Origin: UBA1425 sp045537495
Lineage (GTDB): Bacteria > Bacillota > Clostridia > Oscillospirales > Acutalibacteraceae
Assembly: GCA_045537495.1 (NCBI GenBank)
Contig: JAZSPN010000078.1
Coordinates: 1 to 44,946, forward strand
DNA length: 44,946 bases
Direction of reading: 5' to 3'
Shown: positions 8,130-16,603 of the stretch, piece by piece
Position numbering within the stretch: position 1 is the first letter of the stretch
How the letters are laid out: every line of letters starts with the position of its first letter
Made by a program: the position numbers and the translations under genes
Notes under the pieces: generated by a model
Database searches by the model: none
What the model was told of the DNA's origin: nothing
Seen by the model: only the letters and a program-made list of their open reading frames with translations

Positions 8130-11100
8130 TTACTTGGAAACTGCTGCCGTTACCGTTCCGCCGAGAACGTCGAAATCTTTTCTGAGATCCTCACTCTCAA
8201 GCGTTCCGTTGATTACGAGCGAATTTGCAAGAAGCTCCGTTGCGATATGTTCCTTTCTCTCGGTGATTGCTTCAAGAATGAACGCATCGTCGGTGCTTAC
8301 GGAAGCATTGATTCTCTGCTCAACGCTGTATCCCGCTTCCTTACGGAGAAGCTGGCACTGTCTTATGATGTCACGTACTGCGCCTTCCTTGCGAAGCTCA
8401 TCACTGAGCGTTACATCAATTGCAACAACGATTTCGCCTGCACACTTCGTGCTGACAATACCTTCCTTCGTCTTGCTCTGCTTTACGAAAAGCTCCGTCT
8501 TATATGTTCCGTCGAATCCGGGAACGCTGACCTCTTCTCCCTTGAGGAAGCTTTCAGCCATCGCCTTCTTCTCGTCGTCGGAAGCCTGTTCAAGCGCACC
8601 CTTGAAGCGGTTAACCTCTCCTTTAAGCACAGCACCCGCAACCTTGAAGTTAACACCAAGCGTAACCTCTTCGAGTACGCTGAAATCGTTTATATAGACG
8701 ATTTCCTTGATGTTGAGCTCATCGAGAACATTGCGTTCAAATACACCGACCTGAGCATTATCCTCTTCGCTTGCACAGACATAAAGCTTCGAAAGGGGCT
8801 GACGGACCTTGAGCTGCTGCTCATTACGCAATCTCATGGCGTTCGCGATAACATCTCTTGCCTTTTCCGTCTGATCGATAATGCCGTCATCCTCGAACAT
8901 TCCGAGGGGCTTCGGCCAGTCTGCAAGATGTACGGAAAGTGCCGACGAGGGCATAACCTTGCGTGTAAGCTTCTGCCAGATGTTCTCCGTCATGAACGGA
9001 ATGATGGGTGCAAGAATTTTAAGGCAGGCATTGAGTGCATTGAAGAGAGTGTAATAAGCGATCATCTTATCATTCTCGTCTTCCGCCTTCCAGAATCTGC
9101 GGCGGTTGGTACGGATGTACCAGTTGGAAATATCGTCGACAAACACTTCGAAATCCTTGATGAGTACATATGCCTTGTAATCGTTCATTGCCGCCGTTGC
9201 TTTTTCGATGAACTTATCAGTTCTGATCATGAGCCAGCGGTCTGTGGGAGTGAACGCATTCTTGTCGGGTGTGAATCCGTCGAATACGGGCTTGTCGATA
9301 GATGCGTATGTATCAAAGAACGTGTAGATGTTGTAGAAGGAAAGAAGCTTTCTTCTCGCTTCGTCACCGAGATTGTAGCCGAAACGTACATCGTTTGCAA
9401 CGGGGGCGCCGGCATAGAGATAACGGACCGTATCTGCACCGATCTTTTCGGCGGCTTCGTCAAATCGGATCATGAAGCCCGTTTTGGAGAACTTGGAGCC
9501 GTCCTCCTGAACAACGGTGTTATATGACAAAACTCTCTGATAGGGAGCTCTGTCCTCGAGTACGACGCTCATGAAGAGCATGGAGTAGAACCACAGACGG
9601 ACCTGCTCACGCATTTCCGTTACCCATTCTGCCGGGAAGTTCTTTTTCCACTCTTCTTTATCGTCGAAATATCCGAACGTTGAATACGGTACGATACCCG
9701 CGTCAAGCCATACGTCGCCCGTTTCGGAAATTCTCTTTACTTCCTTACCGCAGCGGGGACAGCGAATGGTTATATCGTCGATCCACGGACGGTGAAGCTC
9801 GGGAAGTGCATCGACCGCTTCGGGATCCACCGCATTGTCGCGAAGATCCTGCTTTGAGCCGATAACCGTTACCTCGCCGCAGTCACATACATAGAACGGA
9901 AGCGGAAGACCGTAGTAACGCTTTCTCGAAATATTCCAGTCGCCCATGTTGTTGAGCCAGTCAACCATGCGCTTGCCGTTTGATTCAGGCTCCCACTTTA
10001 CGCTTTCGGCAGCCTTTATAAGTCGGGGCTTGAGCTCTTCCGTTGCAATAAACCATGCGGGAACAAGACGGAAGATAACCTCCGACTTACAGCGCCAGCA
10101 AACGGGGTAGCTGTGCTCGTGGGGCTCGACCTTGTAGAGCTTGTTTCTGCTCTTTAATTCTTCAAAAACCTCGGGAGCGATTTCGTGACTGTCCTTGCCC
10201 GACATGAAGCCGAAGCCGTTGAGGAAAACACCTGTATCGTCAACGGGCATTACCTGAGCCAACGACAGTCTGCAACCGAGTTCAAAGTCCTCGGCACCGC
10301 AACCGGGAGCTATATGTACAACACCGGTACCTTCCGTTGCATCAACATCTTCCCATGCAACGATACGGTGATCGATGTCCTGCTGAGCCTCGAACTCGGG
10401 GAAGCATGTTTCGAAATGAAGTCCGACAAGCTCTTCGCCCTTGAAAAGACGAACGACCTCAAGCTTATCGTCGCCGAGATGCTTTATTGCATTCTTTGCA
10501 AGGATAAGGGGAGCTTCGTCGCTTGCGATTTTAACCTCGACATAGTCAATCTCGGGATTGACTGCAAGTGCAACGTTTGAAGAAAGTGTCCACGGAGTTG
10601 TTGTCCATACAAGAATCTTTTTTCCGTTTTCAACGATGGGAAGCTTGAAGAATACGGAATTATGAGTCATCATCTTGTAGGATCCCGTCATCTCGTGCTC
10701 GGAAAGAGATGTACCGCAACGGGGACACCAGGGCATGGGCTTGTATTCCTTGCGAAGCCATCCGTTTTCGTGACACTTTTTAAGGAAGTACCAGATACCC
10801 TGAATATTCTTGTCGGTATGAGTGAAATAACTGTTATCCCAGTCCATCCACTGACCGAGGCGCTTCGACTGCTCCGTGATGATACCGGAGAATTTCTTGA
10901 CTCTTTCGACACACTTCTTCGTGAATTTGTCCATGCCGTAATTCTCGATATCGCGTTTCGTCTTGAAGCCGAGTTCTTTTTCAACCTCGACCTCTACCCA
11001 GAGTCCCTGAGCATCGAAACCGTTCTGATAACGGCAGTCATAGCCCTGCATCGACTTGTAGCGGATGAAAATATCCTTCAGACTTCTGCCCCATGCGTGA

Positions 11101-11264
11101 TGAATACCCATGGGATTATTCGCCGTGATGGGACCGTCGAGGAAGCGGAATCTCTCGTGTCCCGAATTCTTTTCTCTGAGCTTTCCGAAGCAATCATTCT
11201 CTTCCCAGAATTTAAGCATTTCATGCTCTGCTTCAATAAAGATGTTCTTTTCCTGTTCTGCCAT
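8130..11264 (-). CDS. ileS: Isoleucyl-tRNA synthetase
   Basis: IleRS charges tRNA-Ile in the cytosol. This 1,044-residue class Ia enzyme has the modified HIGH segment PMGIHHAWGR (about residues 51-60), the WVEVEVEKE block, a large editing (CP1) domain with GTGVVHIAPGCGAEDFE, the KMSKS-equivalent SKFSKTG, and an anticodon-binding C-terminal part. Cysteine pairs (PWCPRCGTS, YVCDCGEV, IRCPRCGK) look like zinc sites. The HHAW form and overall length fit the longer IleRS type seen in many anaerobes, which I infer to be less like the classical ~930-residue bacterial enzyme. The start at 11264 is fixed by GGAGGTTACAAA; ten more codons are open upstream but lack a site. Expression is controlled by the T-box just upstream. 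Confidence 0.95.
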   Translation of the reverse strand: MAEQEKNIFIEAEHEMLKFWEENDCFGKLREKNSGHERFRFLDGPITANNPMGIHHAWGRSLKDIFIRYKSMQGYDCRYQNGFDAQGLWVEVEVEKELGFKTKRDIENYGMDKFTKKCVERVKKFSGIITEQSKRLGQWMDWDNSYFTHTDKNIQGIWYFLKKCHENGWLRKEYKPMPWCPRCGTSLSEHEMTGSYKMMTHNSVFFKLPIVENGKKILVWTTTPWTLSSNVALAVNPEIDYVEVKIASDEAPLILAKNAIKHLGDDKLEVVRLFKGEELVGLHFETCFPEFEAQQDIDHRIVAWEDVDATEGTGVVHIAPGCGAEDFELGCRLSLAQVMPVDDTGVFLNGFGFMSGKDSHEIAPEVFEELKSRNKLYKVEPHEHSYPVCWRCKSEVIFRLVPAWFIATEELKPRLIKAAESVKWEPESNGKRMVDWLNNMGDWNISRKRYYGLPLPFYVCDCGEVTVIGSKQDLRDNAVDPEAVDALPELHRPWIDDITIRCPRCGKEVKRISETGDVWLDAGIVPYSTFGYFDDKEEWKKNFPAEWVTEMREQVRLWFYSMLFMSVVLEDRAPYQRVLSYNTVVQEDGSKFSKTGFMIRFDEAAEKIGADTVRYLYAGAPVANDVRFGYNLGDEARRKLLSFYNIYTFFDTYASIDKPVFDGFTPDKNAFTPTDRWLMIRTDKFIEKATAAMNDYKAYVLIKDFEVFVDDISNWYIRTNRRRFWKAEDENDKMIAYYTLFNALNACLKILAPIIPFMTENIWQKLTRKVMPSSALSVHLADWPKPLGMFEDDGIIDQTEKARDVIANAMRLRNEQQLKVRQPLSKLYVCASEEDNAQVGVFERNVLDELNIKEIVYINDFSVLEEVTLGVNFKVAGAVLKGEVNRFKGALEQASDDEKKAMAESFLKGEEVSVPGFDGTYKTELFVKQSKTKEGIVSTKCAGEIVVAIDVTLSDELRKEGAVRDIIRQCQLLRKEAGYSVEQRINASVSTDDAFILEAITERKEHIATELLANSLVINGTLESEDLRKDFDVLGGTVTAAVSK

Positions 11265-11299
11265 TTTGTAACCTCCAAAACGCTTTGCGTTCAAATATC

Positions 11300-11529
11300 A
11301 AAAAACGTCCCCGAGCGACTGCTCAGGGACGATTAAAAACCGCGGTACCACCCTGCTTGCCGCCGAAGCGGCCGCTTGTGTTGCCATGATAACGGGGCAA
11401 GCCGAAGCCTCCTAAAAATTCAGAAGCCCTGCTCAGGAATGATCTGACCGGAATCCGTGTACCGACTCGCACCCACCGTCGGCTCTCTGAAACACTCGTT
11501 AAGGTCCGTTTCCGTCGAAGCATTTATAC
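11300..11529 (-). promoter_or_regulatory. T-box riboswitch leader of ileS
   Basis: On the minus strand the leader carries the T-box core AGGGTGGTACCGCGG (plus 11340-11354), an AGAGAG-type Stem I element and the GGTGGGTGCGAG segment. The specifier region reads CAG-ATC-ATT-CCTGAG, so both candidate codons, ATC (plus 11441-11443) and ATT (plus 11438-11440), mean isoleucine. The leader ends in a terminator, CGTCCC...GGGACG (11306-11331), followed by TTTTTT. Uncharged tRNA-Ile should pair with the leader and stabilise the antiterminator, allowing ileS transcription. Confidence 0.93.
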
Positions 11530-11535
11530 CATAAT

Positions 11536-11564
11536 ATTATACGTTAGTAAAATTTTTTTGTCAA
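11536..11564 (-). promoter_or_regulatory. Consensus promoter of the T-box/ileS transcript
   Basis: On the minus strand, TTGACA (11559-11564) and TATAAT (11536-11541) are separated by 17 bases, both perfect consensus hexamers. The -35 lies 11 bases after the stop codon of rqcH. Confidence 0.92.
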
Positions 11565-11575
11565 CCCTAAAATAA

Positions 11576-13330
11576 CTACGCTTTCAGCTTTTCCACTTCA
11601 TCCTTCTGCGGAGTTATTATAAGCGTGTTATAAACATGATAAATAACCTTGCCGGGTTTTGCTCCGACCGGCTTTTTAAGATTCTTTGCAAGCGTGTAAT
11701 CAACGGGGACCTGCGACGATTCCCGCGCCTTGCTGTGATACGCCGCTATCATCGCCGCCTGCTCAATTGTCGAAGGCGGTATTTCTCCCCCTTGCGACGA
11801 TATTATAACGTGAGATCCCGGGATTTTCTGTGTATGAAGCCACAAATCGTTGCCTCTCGCCGTTTTAAGAGAAAGGCGGTCGTTCTGAATATTGTTTCTG
11901 CCGACGTAAATTCTGAATCCGTCCGCGGACACATATTCTATCGGCGGTAACGGCTTGTTGCTCTTTATCTGAGATTTAGGTCCCTTATGCTTCAGATATC
12001 CCGCCGCAACGATTTCCGCACGAAGCTCCGTAAGCTCCGCCGCACTTTCCGACCGTCCGACAAGATCAAGAAGCGTATCCACATACTGAAGCTCCTGCTC
12101 ACCCTCTTCGATAAGCTTTCTGAGCATCTGCTCCGCCGTTTTCGCCTTTCTGTATGCCTTATAATACTTCTGAGCGTTTGCCGCGGGAGAAAGTGCGGGA
12201 TCTGCCGGAACTCTTATAGTTTTACATTCATCGTAATAATTCTGTAAATCGTAAAACGGTGCACCCTTTCCGAGAGTTCCCTGATAGGCATTGATAAGCT
12301 CCGCATATATCCGAAGCGTTTCTCTGTCCGCACACTGCAAGAGCTCTTCTCTTTGCGACTGAAGCTTTCTTCCTATTCTTGCCGAGGTGTTCGTCAGTGC
12401 CTTCAACATATCGGCGGCACGCTGACGTGTTCTGTCGATTCTGTCGCGTTCGAAATAAAAAACATCAAGAAGCTCGGAAAACGTGTCGAACTTAACGGGC
12501 ACTCTCGAAAAGCCGTACTGGGTTATATCGGTAAACGAAAAATCCGTCGGTTTACGGTTTTCGTCGCACAGCATGAATGCTTCTCCGCCGTTATTTTCAA
12601 GCATTTCTTTAAGCTTTACGAGTTCATCCGAAAGCATCGTTTTCTGCTTTTCGGAAAGAGATGCGAAAACATCGTCATTCGACGTTACCTTTGACGCTGT
12701 TTCACGGCAGATCAGCGGTGATGCCCCCTGAAGCGTTGATAAAAGCGCCGAAGACAGCGGTTTTTGCGAAAAGAACGAAAGTCTTTCCATAACTTTTTCC
12801 GCACCGTCAGTTAAAATATTTATCTTATCCTGCGCGGGAGGCAAAACATACTCTGCCCCGGGAAGTATCTGCCTGTATGACGACTGAGTAAAATCAATTC
12901 TTTTTACCGAATCGATTATTCTGTTATTTTCACCGATAAGGATAATATTGCTGTGCTTGTGCATAAGCTCAAGGCACAAGCGAAGCCTTACTCTGTCGCC
13001 TATTTCGTTTGTCGCATCAAAATCGATAAACAGCGTTCTGTCAAGCTCCGACTGTTCAATTCCCGTTATGAGTGCCGACGTCAGATGCTTTCTGAAAAGC
13101 ATACAGAGCATCGGAGGGTTTGCGGGATTTTCGGGCGGCGACTGAGTTATATGAATACGCGGACTGTCCGACGATGCCGAAAGAAAAAGCTTGTACGCAC
13201 CGCCTCTTGAACGAAGATGCAGTGTAAGCTCGTTTTTTGACGGCTGATGTATTTTTTCAACACGGCAGCCGACAAGCTTTTCCTCTAATTCATTTTTAAG
13301 AAAGTGAATAAAAAAACCATCCGAAGGCAT
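11576..13330 (-). CDS. rqcH: Rqc2/RqcH-type ribosome quality control factor (NFACT family)
   Basis: This 584-residue protein belongs to the NFACT (formerly fibronectin-binding FbpA) family. Bacterial RqcH binds obstructed 50S subunits and recruits tRNA-Ala to add a C-terminal alanine tail that marks stalled nascent chains. The NFACT-N domain begins MPSDGFFIHFLKNELEEKL and has the Asp97-Arg98 pair (SELDRTL) known to be needed for tRNA recruitment in Bacillus RqcH. The middle is helical and probably coiled coil (residues about 270-430). The NFACT-R domain follows: GFRIYVGRNNIQNDRLS, GNDLWLHTQKIPGSHVII. It starts three bases after the prmA stop, which suggests coupling. No terminator follows before the ileS promoter. 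Confidence 0.93.
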   Translation of the reverse strand: MPSDGFFIHFLKNELEEKLVGCRVEKIHQPSKNELTLHLRSRGGAYKLFLSASSDSPRIHITQSPPENPANPPMLCMLFRKHLTSALITGIEQSELDRTLFIDFDATNEIGDRVRLRLCLELMHKHSNIILIGENNRIIDSVKRIDFTQSSYRQILPGAEYVLPPAQDKINILTDGAEKVMERLSFFSQKPLSSALLSTLQGASPLICRETASKVTSNDDVFASLSEKQKTMLSDELVKLKEMLENNGGEAFMLCDENRKPTDFSFTDITQYGFSRVPVKFDTFSELLDVFYFERDRIDRTRQRAADMLKALTNTSARIGRKLQSQREELLQCADRETLRIYAELINAYQGTLGKGAPFYDLQNYYDECKTIRVPADPALSPAANAQKYYKAYRKAKTAEQMLRKLIEEGEQELQYVDTLLDLVGRSESAAELTELRAEIVAAGYLKHKGPKSQIKSNKPLPPIEYVSADGFRIYVGRNNIQNDRLSLKTARGNDLWLHTQKIPGSHVIISSQGGEIPPSTIEQAAMIAAYHSKARESSQVPVDYTLAKNLKKPVGAKPGKVIYHVYNTLIITPQKDEVEKLKA

Positions 13331-13333
13331 ATG

Positions 13334-14257
13334 TTACACCACTTTTGTTACAAAACAGAGCCAACCGCTCTTTTCATGTCTTTCAATTATTTCAAATCCG
13401 AGTTTGTCAAAGGTATCAAGTATCTCCTGCTCGCGGACATCGATAATGCCCGAGGTGATGTATAAGGCGTCGGGATTCATAAACTGCTTTACATCCTTTG
13501 ACAGCATCATTATCGCATCGGCAACAATGTTTGCCACGACGAGGTCGAATTTTCCGTTTATCTTGTCGGCAAGGTTGCCTTCCGTCACCTTGTACTTAGG
13601 CGGCTCAAAACCGTTGAGCGTACCGTTCTGCTTCGCCATTTTTACGGCAAGGGGATCAATATCAACCGCTTCGGCAGTTTCCGCGCCAAGCAAAAGTGCC
13701 GCAACCGACAGAATTCCGCTGCCGCAACCGACATCGAGAACGGTTTTTCTGCCGTCGATATGCTTCTCGATAACCTCGAGGCAGAGTCTTGTCGTTTCGT
13801 GCGTTCCCGTACCGAAGGATACTCCCGGTTCAATACTGAGTACCACTCTGTCACCTGCATCGTAATCTTCAATCCACTCGGGACGTATATATAATTTCTC
13901 TCCGATTTCAATCGGCTTGAAGTACGCTTTCCAGTTGTTCTCCCAGTCTTCATTTCGGCATATATCGCTTTTTATGGTATGTTCGATTGAGCAGGCGTTG
14001 AGCCTTTCCGTAAGAAATGCCACCGTTTCGGCCGGATTCTCTTCGGGCGAAACATAGAGATGTATAAGCGCCTTGTTTCTGTCCTTTTTGAGAAGATCCT
14101 CGTCGATAAGGTCGATTCTCGCTATTTCTCTGGCCTCCTGTTCAAGATGACTGTAATCCTCCGTATAAATTCCGCCCTGTGCCGCCATGCAGGCAATATC
14201 CTCGGCTTTTCCGATATTTTTGATGTCGGTTTCTATTACAATTTCCATCCAGTCCAT
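13334..14257 (-). CDS. prmA: Ribosomal protein L11 methyltransferase
   Basis: PrmA trimethylates ribosomal protein L11 using S-adenosylmethionine. The 307-residue length matches the family (about 300-315). It starts MDWMEIVIETD with the N-terminal L11-recognition domain. The SAM-binding motif is VLDVGCGSGILSVAA. The post-motif DPLAVKMAKQN and the ANIVADAI segment (equivalent to the NPPY position) follow. A longer open frame reaches 14563 but crosses the metK terminator and part of metK; AGAGGTATACATT fits the start at 14257. It lies downstream of metK, the enzyme that makes its cofactor, with the metK terminator in between, so expression depends on readthrough or an unseen promoter. Confidence 0.94.
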   Translation of the reverse strand: MDWMEIVIETDIKNIGKAEDIACMAAQGGIYTEDYSHLEQEAREIARIDLIDEDLLKKDRNKALIHLYVSPEENPAETVAFLTERLNACSIEHTIKSDICRNEDWENNWKAYFKPIEIGEKLYIRPEWIEDYDAGDRVVLSIEPGVSFGTGTHETTRLCLEVIEKHIDGRKTVLDVGCGSGILSVAALLLGAETAEAVDIDPLAVKMAKQNGTLNGFEPPKYKVTEGNLADKINGKFDLVVANIVADAIMMLSKDVKQFMNPDALYITSGIIDVREQEILDTFDKLGFEIIERHEKSGWLCFVTKVV

Positions 14258-14275
14258 AATGTATACCTCTCTTTT

Positions 14276-14305
14276 AAAAAAGCGTGTCGAAATTATCCGA
14301 CACGC
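14276..14305 (-). terminator. Terminator or attenuator between metK and prmA
   Basis: On the minus strand GCGTGTCG (14298-14305) pairs with CGACACGC (14282-14289) and is followed by six T residues (14276-14281). It begins 10 bases after the metK stop and ends 19 bases before the prmA start. Confidence 0.85.
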
Positions 14306-14315
14306 AGATGCTCTG

Positions 14316-15503
14316 TTAAATTCCCGCCTTTTCGCGAAGAAGCTGTGCCTTGTCCGTGCGTTCCCACGTAAGATCAACATCATCTCTGCCGAAATGGCCG
14401 TTTGAAGCAAGGTCATAATAAATCGGTCTGCGAAGATCGAGATACGAAATAATTGCCGCGGGACGAAGATCAAACACCTCTTTGACCGCCTTTTCGATAA
14501 TCTCCTGTGCAACAACACCCGTTCCGAATGTATCGACCGTAACGGAAACCGGCTTTGCAACACCTATCGCATAAGCAAGCTCCACTTCGCATTTCTTTGC
14601 AAGACCTGCCGCAACAATGTTCTTTGCAACGTATCTTGCCCCATAAGCACCCGGACGGCCAACCTTCGTGGGATCCTTGCCCGAGAAAGCCCCGCCGCCG
14701 TGACGTGCATATCCGCCGTATGTATCAACAATAATTTTTCTTCCCGTAAGTCCGCTGTCGCCGTGAGGTCCGCCGATTACAAAACGTCCCGTGGGATTGA
14801 CATAGAAAAGAGTTTTTTCGTCGATAAGCTCCGAAGGAATTACATCCTTTATAATCTTTTCGATAACGTCCTCTCTGATCGTTTCAAGAGAAACGTCCTC
14901 GCTGTGCTGTGTCGAAACAACAACCGTATCAACTCTGACCGGACTGTGATTCTCGTCATATTCAACGGTAACCTGACTCTTTCCGTCGGGACGAAGATAG
15001 GGAAGCGTTCCGTTTCTGCGAAGCTCTGTAAGACGCGATGTTATCTTTCTCGCAAAAGAAATAGGCATCGGCATAAGCTCGGGAGTTTCGTCACAGGCAA
15101 ATCCGAACATCATACCCTGATCTCCCGCGCCGTGAAGATTGAAATCGTCCTCTTCGCCGTCCTTCAGTTCAAGCGACTTGCTGACACCCATATCAATATC
15201 CGCCGACTGCTCATCAAGTACAGTCAGTACGGCACAGGTGTTGCCGTCAAAACCTGCATCGGCACCGTCGTAACCGATATCACAAACGACCTTACGCGCA
15301 ATACTCTGAATATCAACAGATGCCGTCGTCGTAATTTCGCCCATTACAAGCACCATGCCCGTCGTACAGCAGGTTTCACACGCTACACGTCCCTTACTGT
15401 CCTGAGAAAGAATAGCATCAAGAACAGCATCCGACACCTGATCGCATACCTTATCGGGATGACCGCAAGTTACAGATTCCGATGTAAATACATAGTGTGA
15501 CAT
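14316..15503 (-). CDS. metK: S-adenosylmethionine synthetase
   Basis: MetK makes S-adenosylmethionine from methionine and ATP. The 395-residue length is normal. Family motifs are present: TSESVTCGHPDKVCDQ, GAGDQGMMFGFACDET, LRPDGKSQVT, GLTGRKIIVDTYGG (the Arg-Lys pair) and GGGAFSGKDPTKV. Directly after this the usual VDRSAAYAARY reads VGRPGAYGARY, so the aspartate equivalent to E. coli Asp271, a methionine/metal-site residue, is a glycine. The DNA reads unambiguously in frame on both sides. The start is supported by GAGAGGTTTAATTTT. It has its own consensus promoter. The 50-base leader is too short for a SAM riboswitch. Confidence 0.95.
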   Translation of the reverse strand: MSHYVFTSESVTCGHPDKVCDQVSDAVLDAILSQDSKGRVACETCCTTGMVLVMGEITTTASVDIQSIARKVVCDIGYDGADAGFDGNTCAVLTVLDEQSADIDMGVSKSLELKDGEEDDFNLHGAGDQGMMFGFACDETPELMPMPISFARKITSRLTELRRNGTLPYLRPDGKSQVTVEYDENHSPVRVDTVVVSTQHSEDVSLETIREDVIEKIIKDVIPSELIDEKTLFYVNPTGRFVIGGPHGDSGLTGRKIIVDTYGGYARHGGGAFSGKDPTKVGRPGAYGARYVAKNIVAAGLAKKCEVELAYAIGVAKPVSVTVDTFGTGVVAQEIIEKAVKEVFDLRPAAIISYLDLRRPIYYDLASNGHFGRDDVDLTWERTDKAQLLREKAGI

Positions 15504-15544
15504 AAAATTAAACCTCTCTTTAAATCTTTCACATCTAATAGTTT

Positions 15545-15573
15545 ATTATAGTCCTATATACCCTAAATGTCAA
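15545..15573 (-). promoter_or_regulatory. Consensus promoter of metK
   Basis: On the minus strand, TTGACA (15568-15573), a 17-base spacer and TATAAT (15545-15550). Both hexamers are perfect. It begins 14 bases after the end of the preceding gene, and no terminator is seen between them. Confidence 0.92.
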
Positions 15574-15587
15574 CCTGATACAAAACG

Positions 15588-16085
15588 TTATTCAGCCTTC
15601 AACGTTTCAACGATCTCGGCAATAAACATCTTGTGGTAATCGCCGTTATTGTAGTTGCTTTCGATGCTGTCATCAAGGAATCCGTCGGGCGACAGATCGT
15701 AACGTGCCATTTTACGGCATTTGAGCACAAGACTTGCCTCTTCGAAATAAACCGTTCCGCCGTCGAATACGGGTGTCAGTCCCGTTTCCTTTACCTTGTC
15801 GACGTCGCGTCCGCTGTTTCTTCCGCAGAAGGTAAGCACTTTTTTATATTCATCGCCGAAGAAGCAGACCGTAAACATATCCTCGGCATCAACAAATTTC
15901 AATGTGTGTCTTTGCGGACGAATAAATATAAATGCCGCATCCTTGCCCCAGATTTCGCCGAGTCCGCCCCAGCTTACCGTCATTGTGTTTAAACCGTTTT
16001 TGTTTCCCGCCGTAACGAGTGCCCAGCCGTCACTTATAAGCTCAACCGCACTCTTTTTTATTTCTCTGATGTCTGTCTTAACCAT
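15588..16085 (-). CDS. Flavin reductase-like FMN-binding protein
   Basis: This 165-residue protein belongs to the flavoredoxin / flavin reductase-like split-barrel family. Signs are the start KSAVELISDGWALVTAGNKN, then NTMTVSWGGLGEIWGKD, where the family binds FMN, and FIRPQRHTLKFVDAEDMFTVCFF, a typical hydrophobic core strand. The role is probably electron transfer or flavin reduction in the cytosol; the partner is unknown. AAGGAG lies 8 bases upstream of the ATG, inside the end of folK, and the two genes overlap by 8 bases. It is the last gene of the long minus-strand run that starts at the Rnf-like genes. No terminator separates it from the metK promoter. Confidence 0.82.
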   Translation of the reverse strand: MVKTDIREIKKSAVELISDGWALVTAGNKNGLNTMTVSWGGLGEIWGKDAAFIFIRPQRHTLKFVDAEDMFTVCFFGDEYKKVLTFCGRNSGRDVDKVKETGLTPVFDGGTVYFEEASLVLKCRKMARYDLSPDGFLDDSIESNYNNGDYHKMFIAEIVETLKAE

Positions 16086-16590
16086 ATATATTCTCCTTGA
16101 TCTGAAGTTTAAGGTTTGTCGGCAAAATATCCGATTTATCTGTATTTTTGTATGCGCTTCCGAAGCTGAGTCCCGGTGCACGTCCCGACGGGAACAAATC
16201 GAAAAGCGGTACCAGTACAAAAGCTCTTTGCATGAGCCTCGGATGCGGAAGTGTCAGCTCCGCACTCTCACTCTTGACGTTTTCATAAAAAAGCAAATCG
16301 AGATCCAGTATCCTCGGTCCGTCCTTGATGAGTCTTTTACGTCCCGCTGCCGCCTCTATTCCAAGACAGGTCCCGAGTACCGTCAGCGGCGAAAGTTCCG
16401 TTTCAATAAGCAAAACCGCATTCAGAAATTTCGGCTGATCCAAAACCGCTCCCACGGGCATTGTTTCGTAAACCTCCGAAACGCCTGTCACCTGTGTCTT
16501 CGGCATAAGTCGGAATGAATCGACGGCGAACTGTAAATTAGCCAGTCTGTCACCAAGGTTCGTTCCAAGTCCTATTGCAGCTTTACTCAT
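16078..16590 (-). CDS. folK: 2-amino-4-hydroxy-6-hydroxymethyldihydropteridine pyrophosphokinase
   Basis: FolK (HPPK) transfers pyrophosphate from ATP to 6-hydroxymethyl-dihydropterin, giving the substrate of dihydropteroate synthase. The 170-residue length fits. Signatures are AAIGLGTNLGDR at the N-terminus, FLNAVLLIET, the PROSITE-type HPPK motif KDGPRILDLDLLFY with its metal-binding aspartates, and LPHPRLMQRAFVLVPL. AAAGGAAG precedes the ATG. It follows the folP-folB fusion by 13 bases and is followed, with overlap, by the flavin reductase gene. Confidence 0.95.
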   Translation of the reverse strand: MSKAAIGLGTNLGDRLANLQFAVDSFRLMPKTQVTGVSEVYETMPVGAVLDQPKFLNAVLLIETELSPLTVLGTCLGIEAAAGRKRLIKDGPRILDLDLLFYENVKSESAELTLPHPRLMQRAFVLVPLFDLFPSGRAPGLSFGSAYKNTDKSDILPTNLKLQIKENIYG

Positions 16591-16603
16591 AAGAACACTT
16601 CCT

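Noticed and set aside
8247..9527. 426-codon open frame on the plus strand
   Set aside because: It lies entirely antisense to ileS, has no recognisable domain or ribosome binding site, and reflects codon bias of the real gene.
13334..14563. Longer 409-codon start for prmA
   Set aside because: The extra 102 codons cross the metK terminator and the end of metK and do not resemble PrmA; the ATG at 14257 has a good ribosome binding site and the family N-terminus.
15504..15544. SAM riboswitch upstream of metK
   Set aside because: The space between promoter and start codon is only about 40 bases, and no S-box core elements are present.
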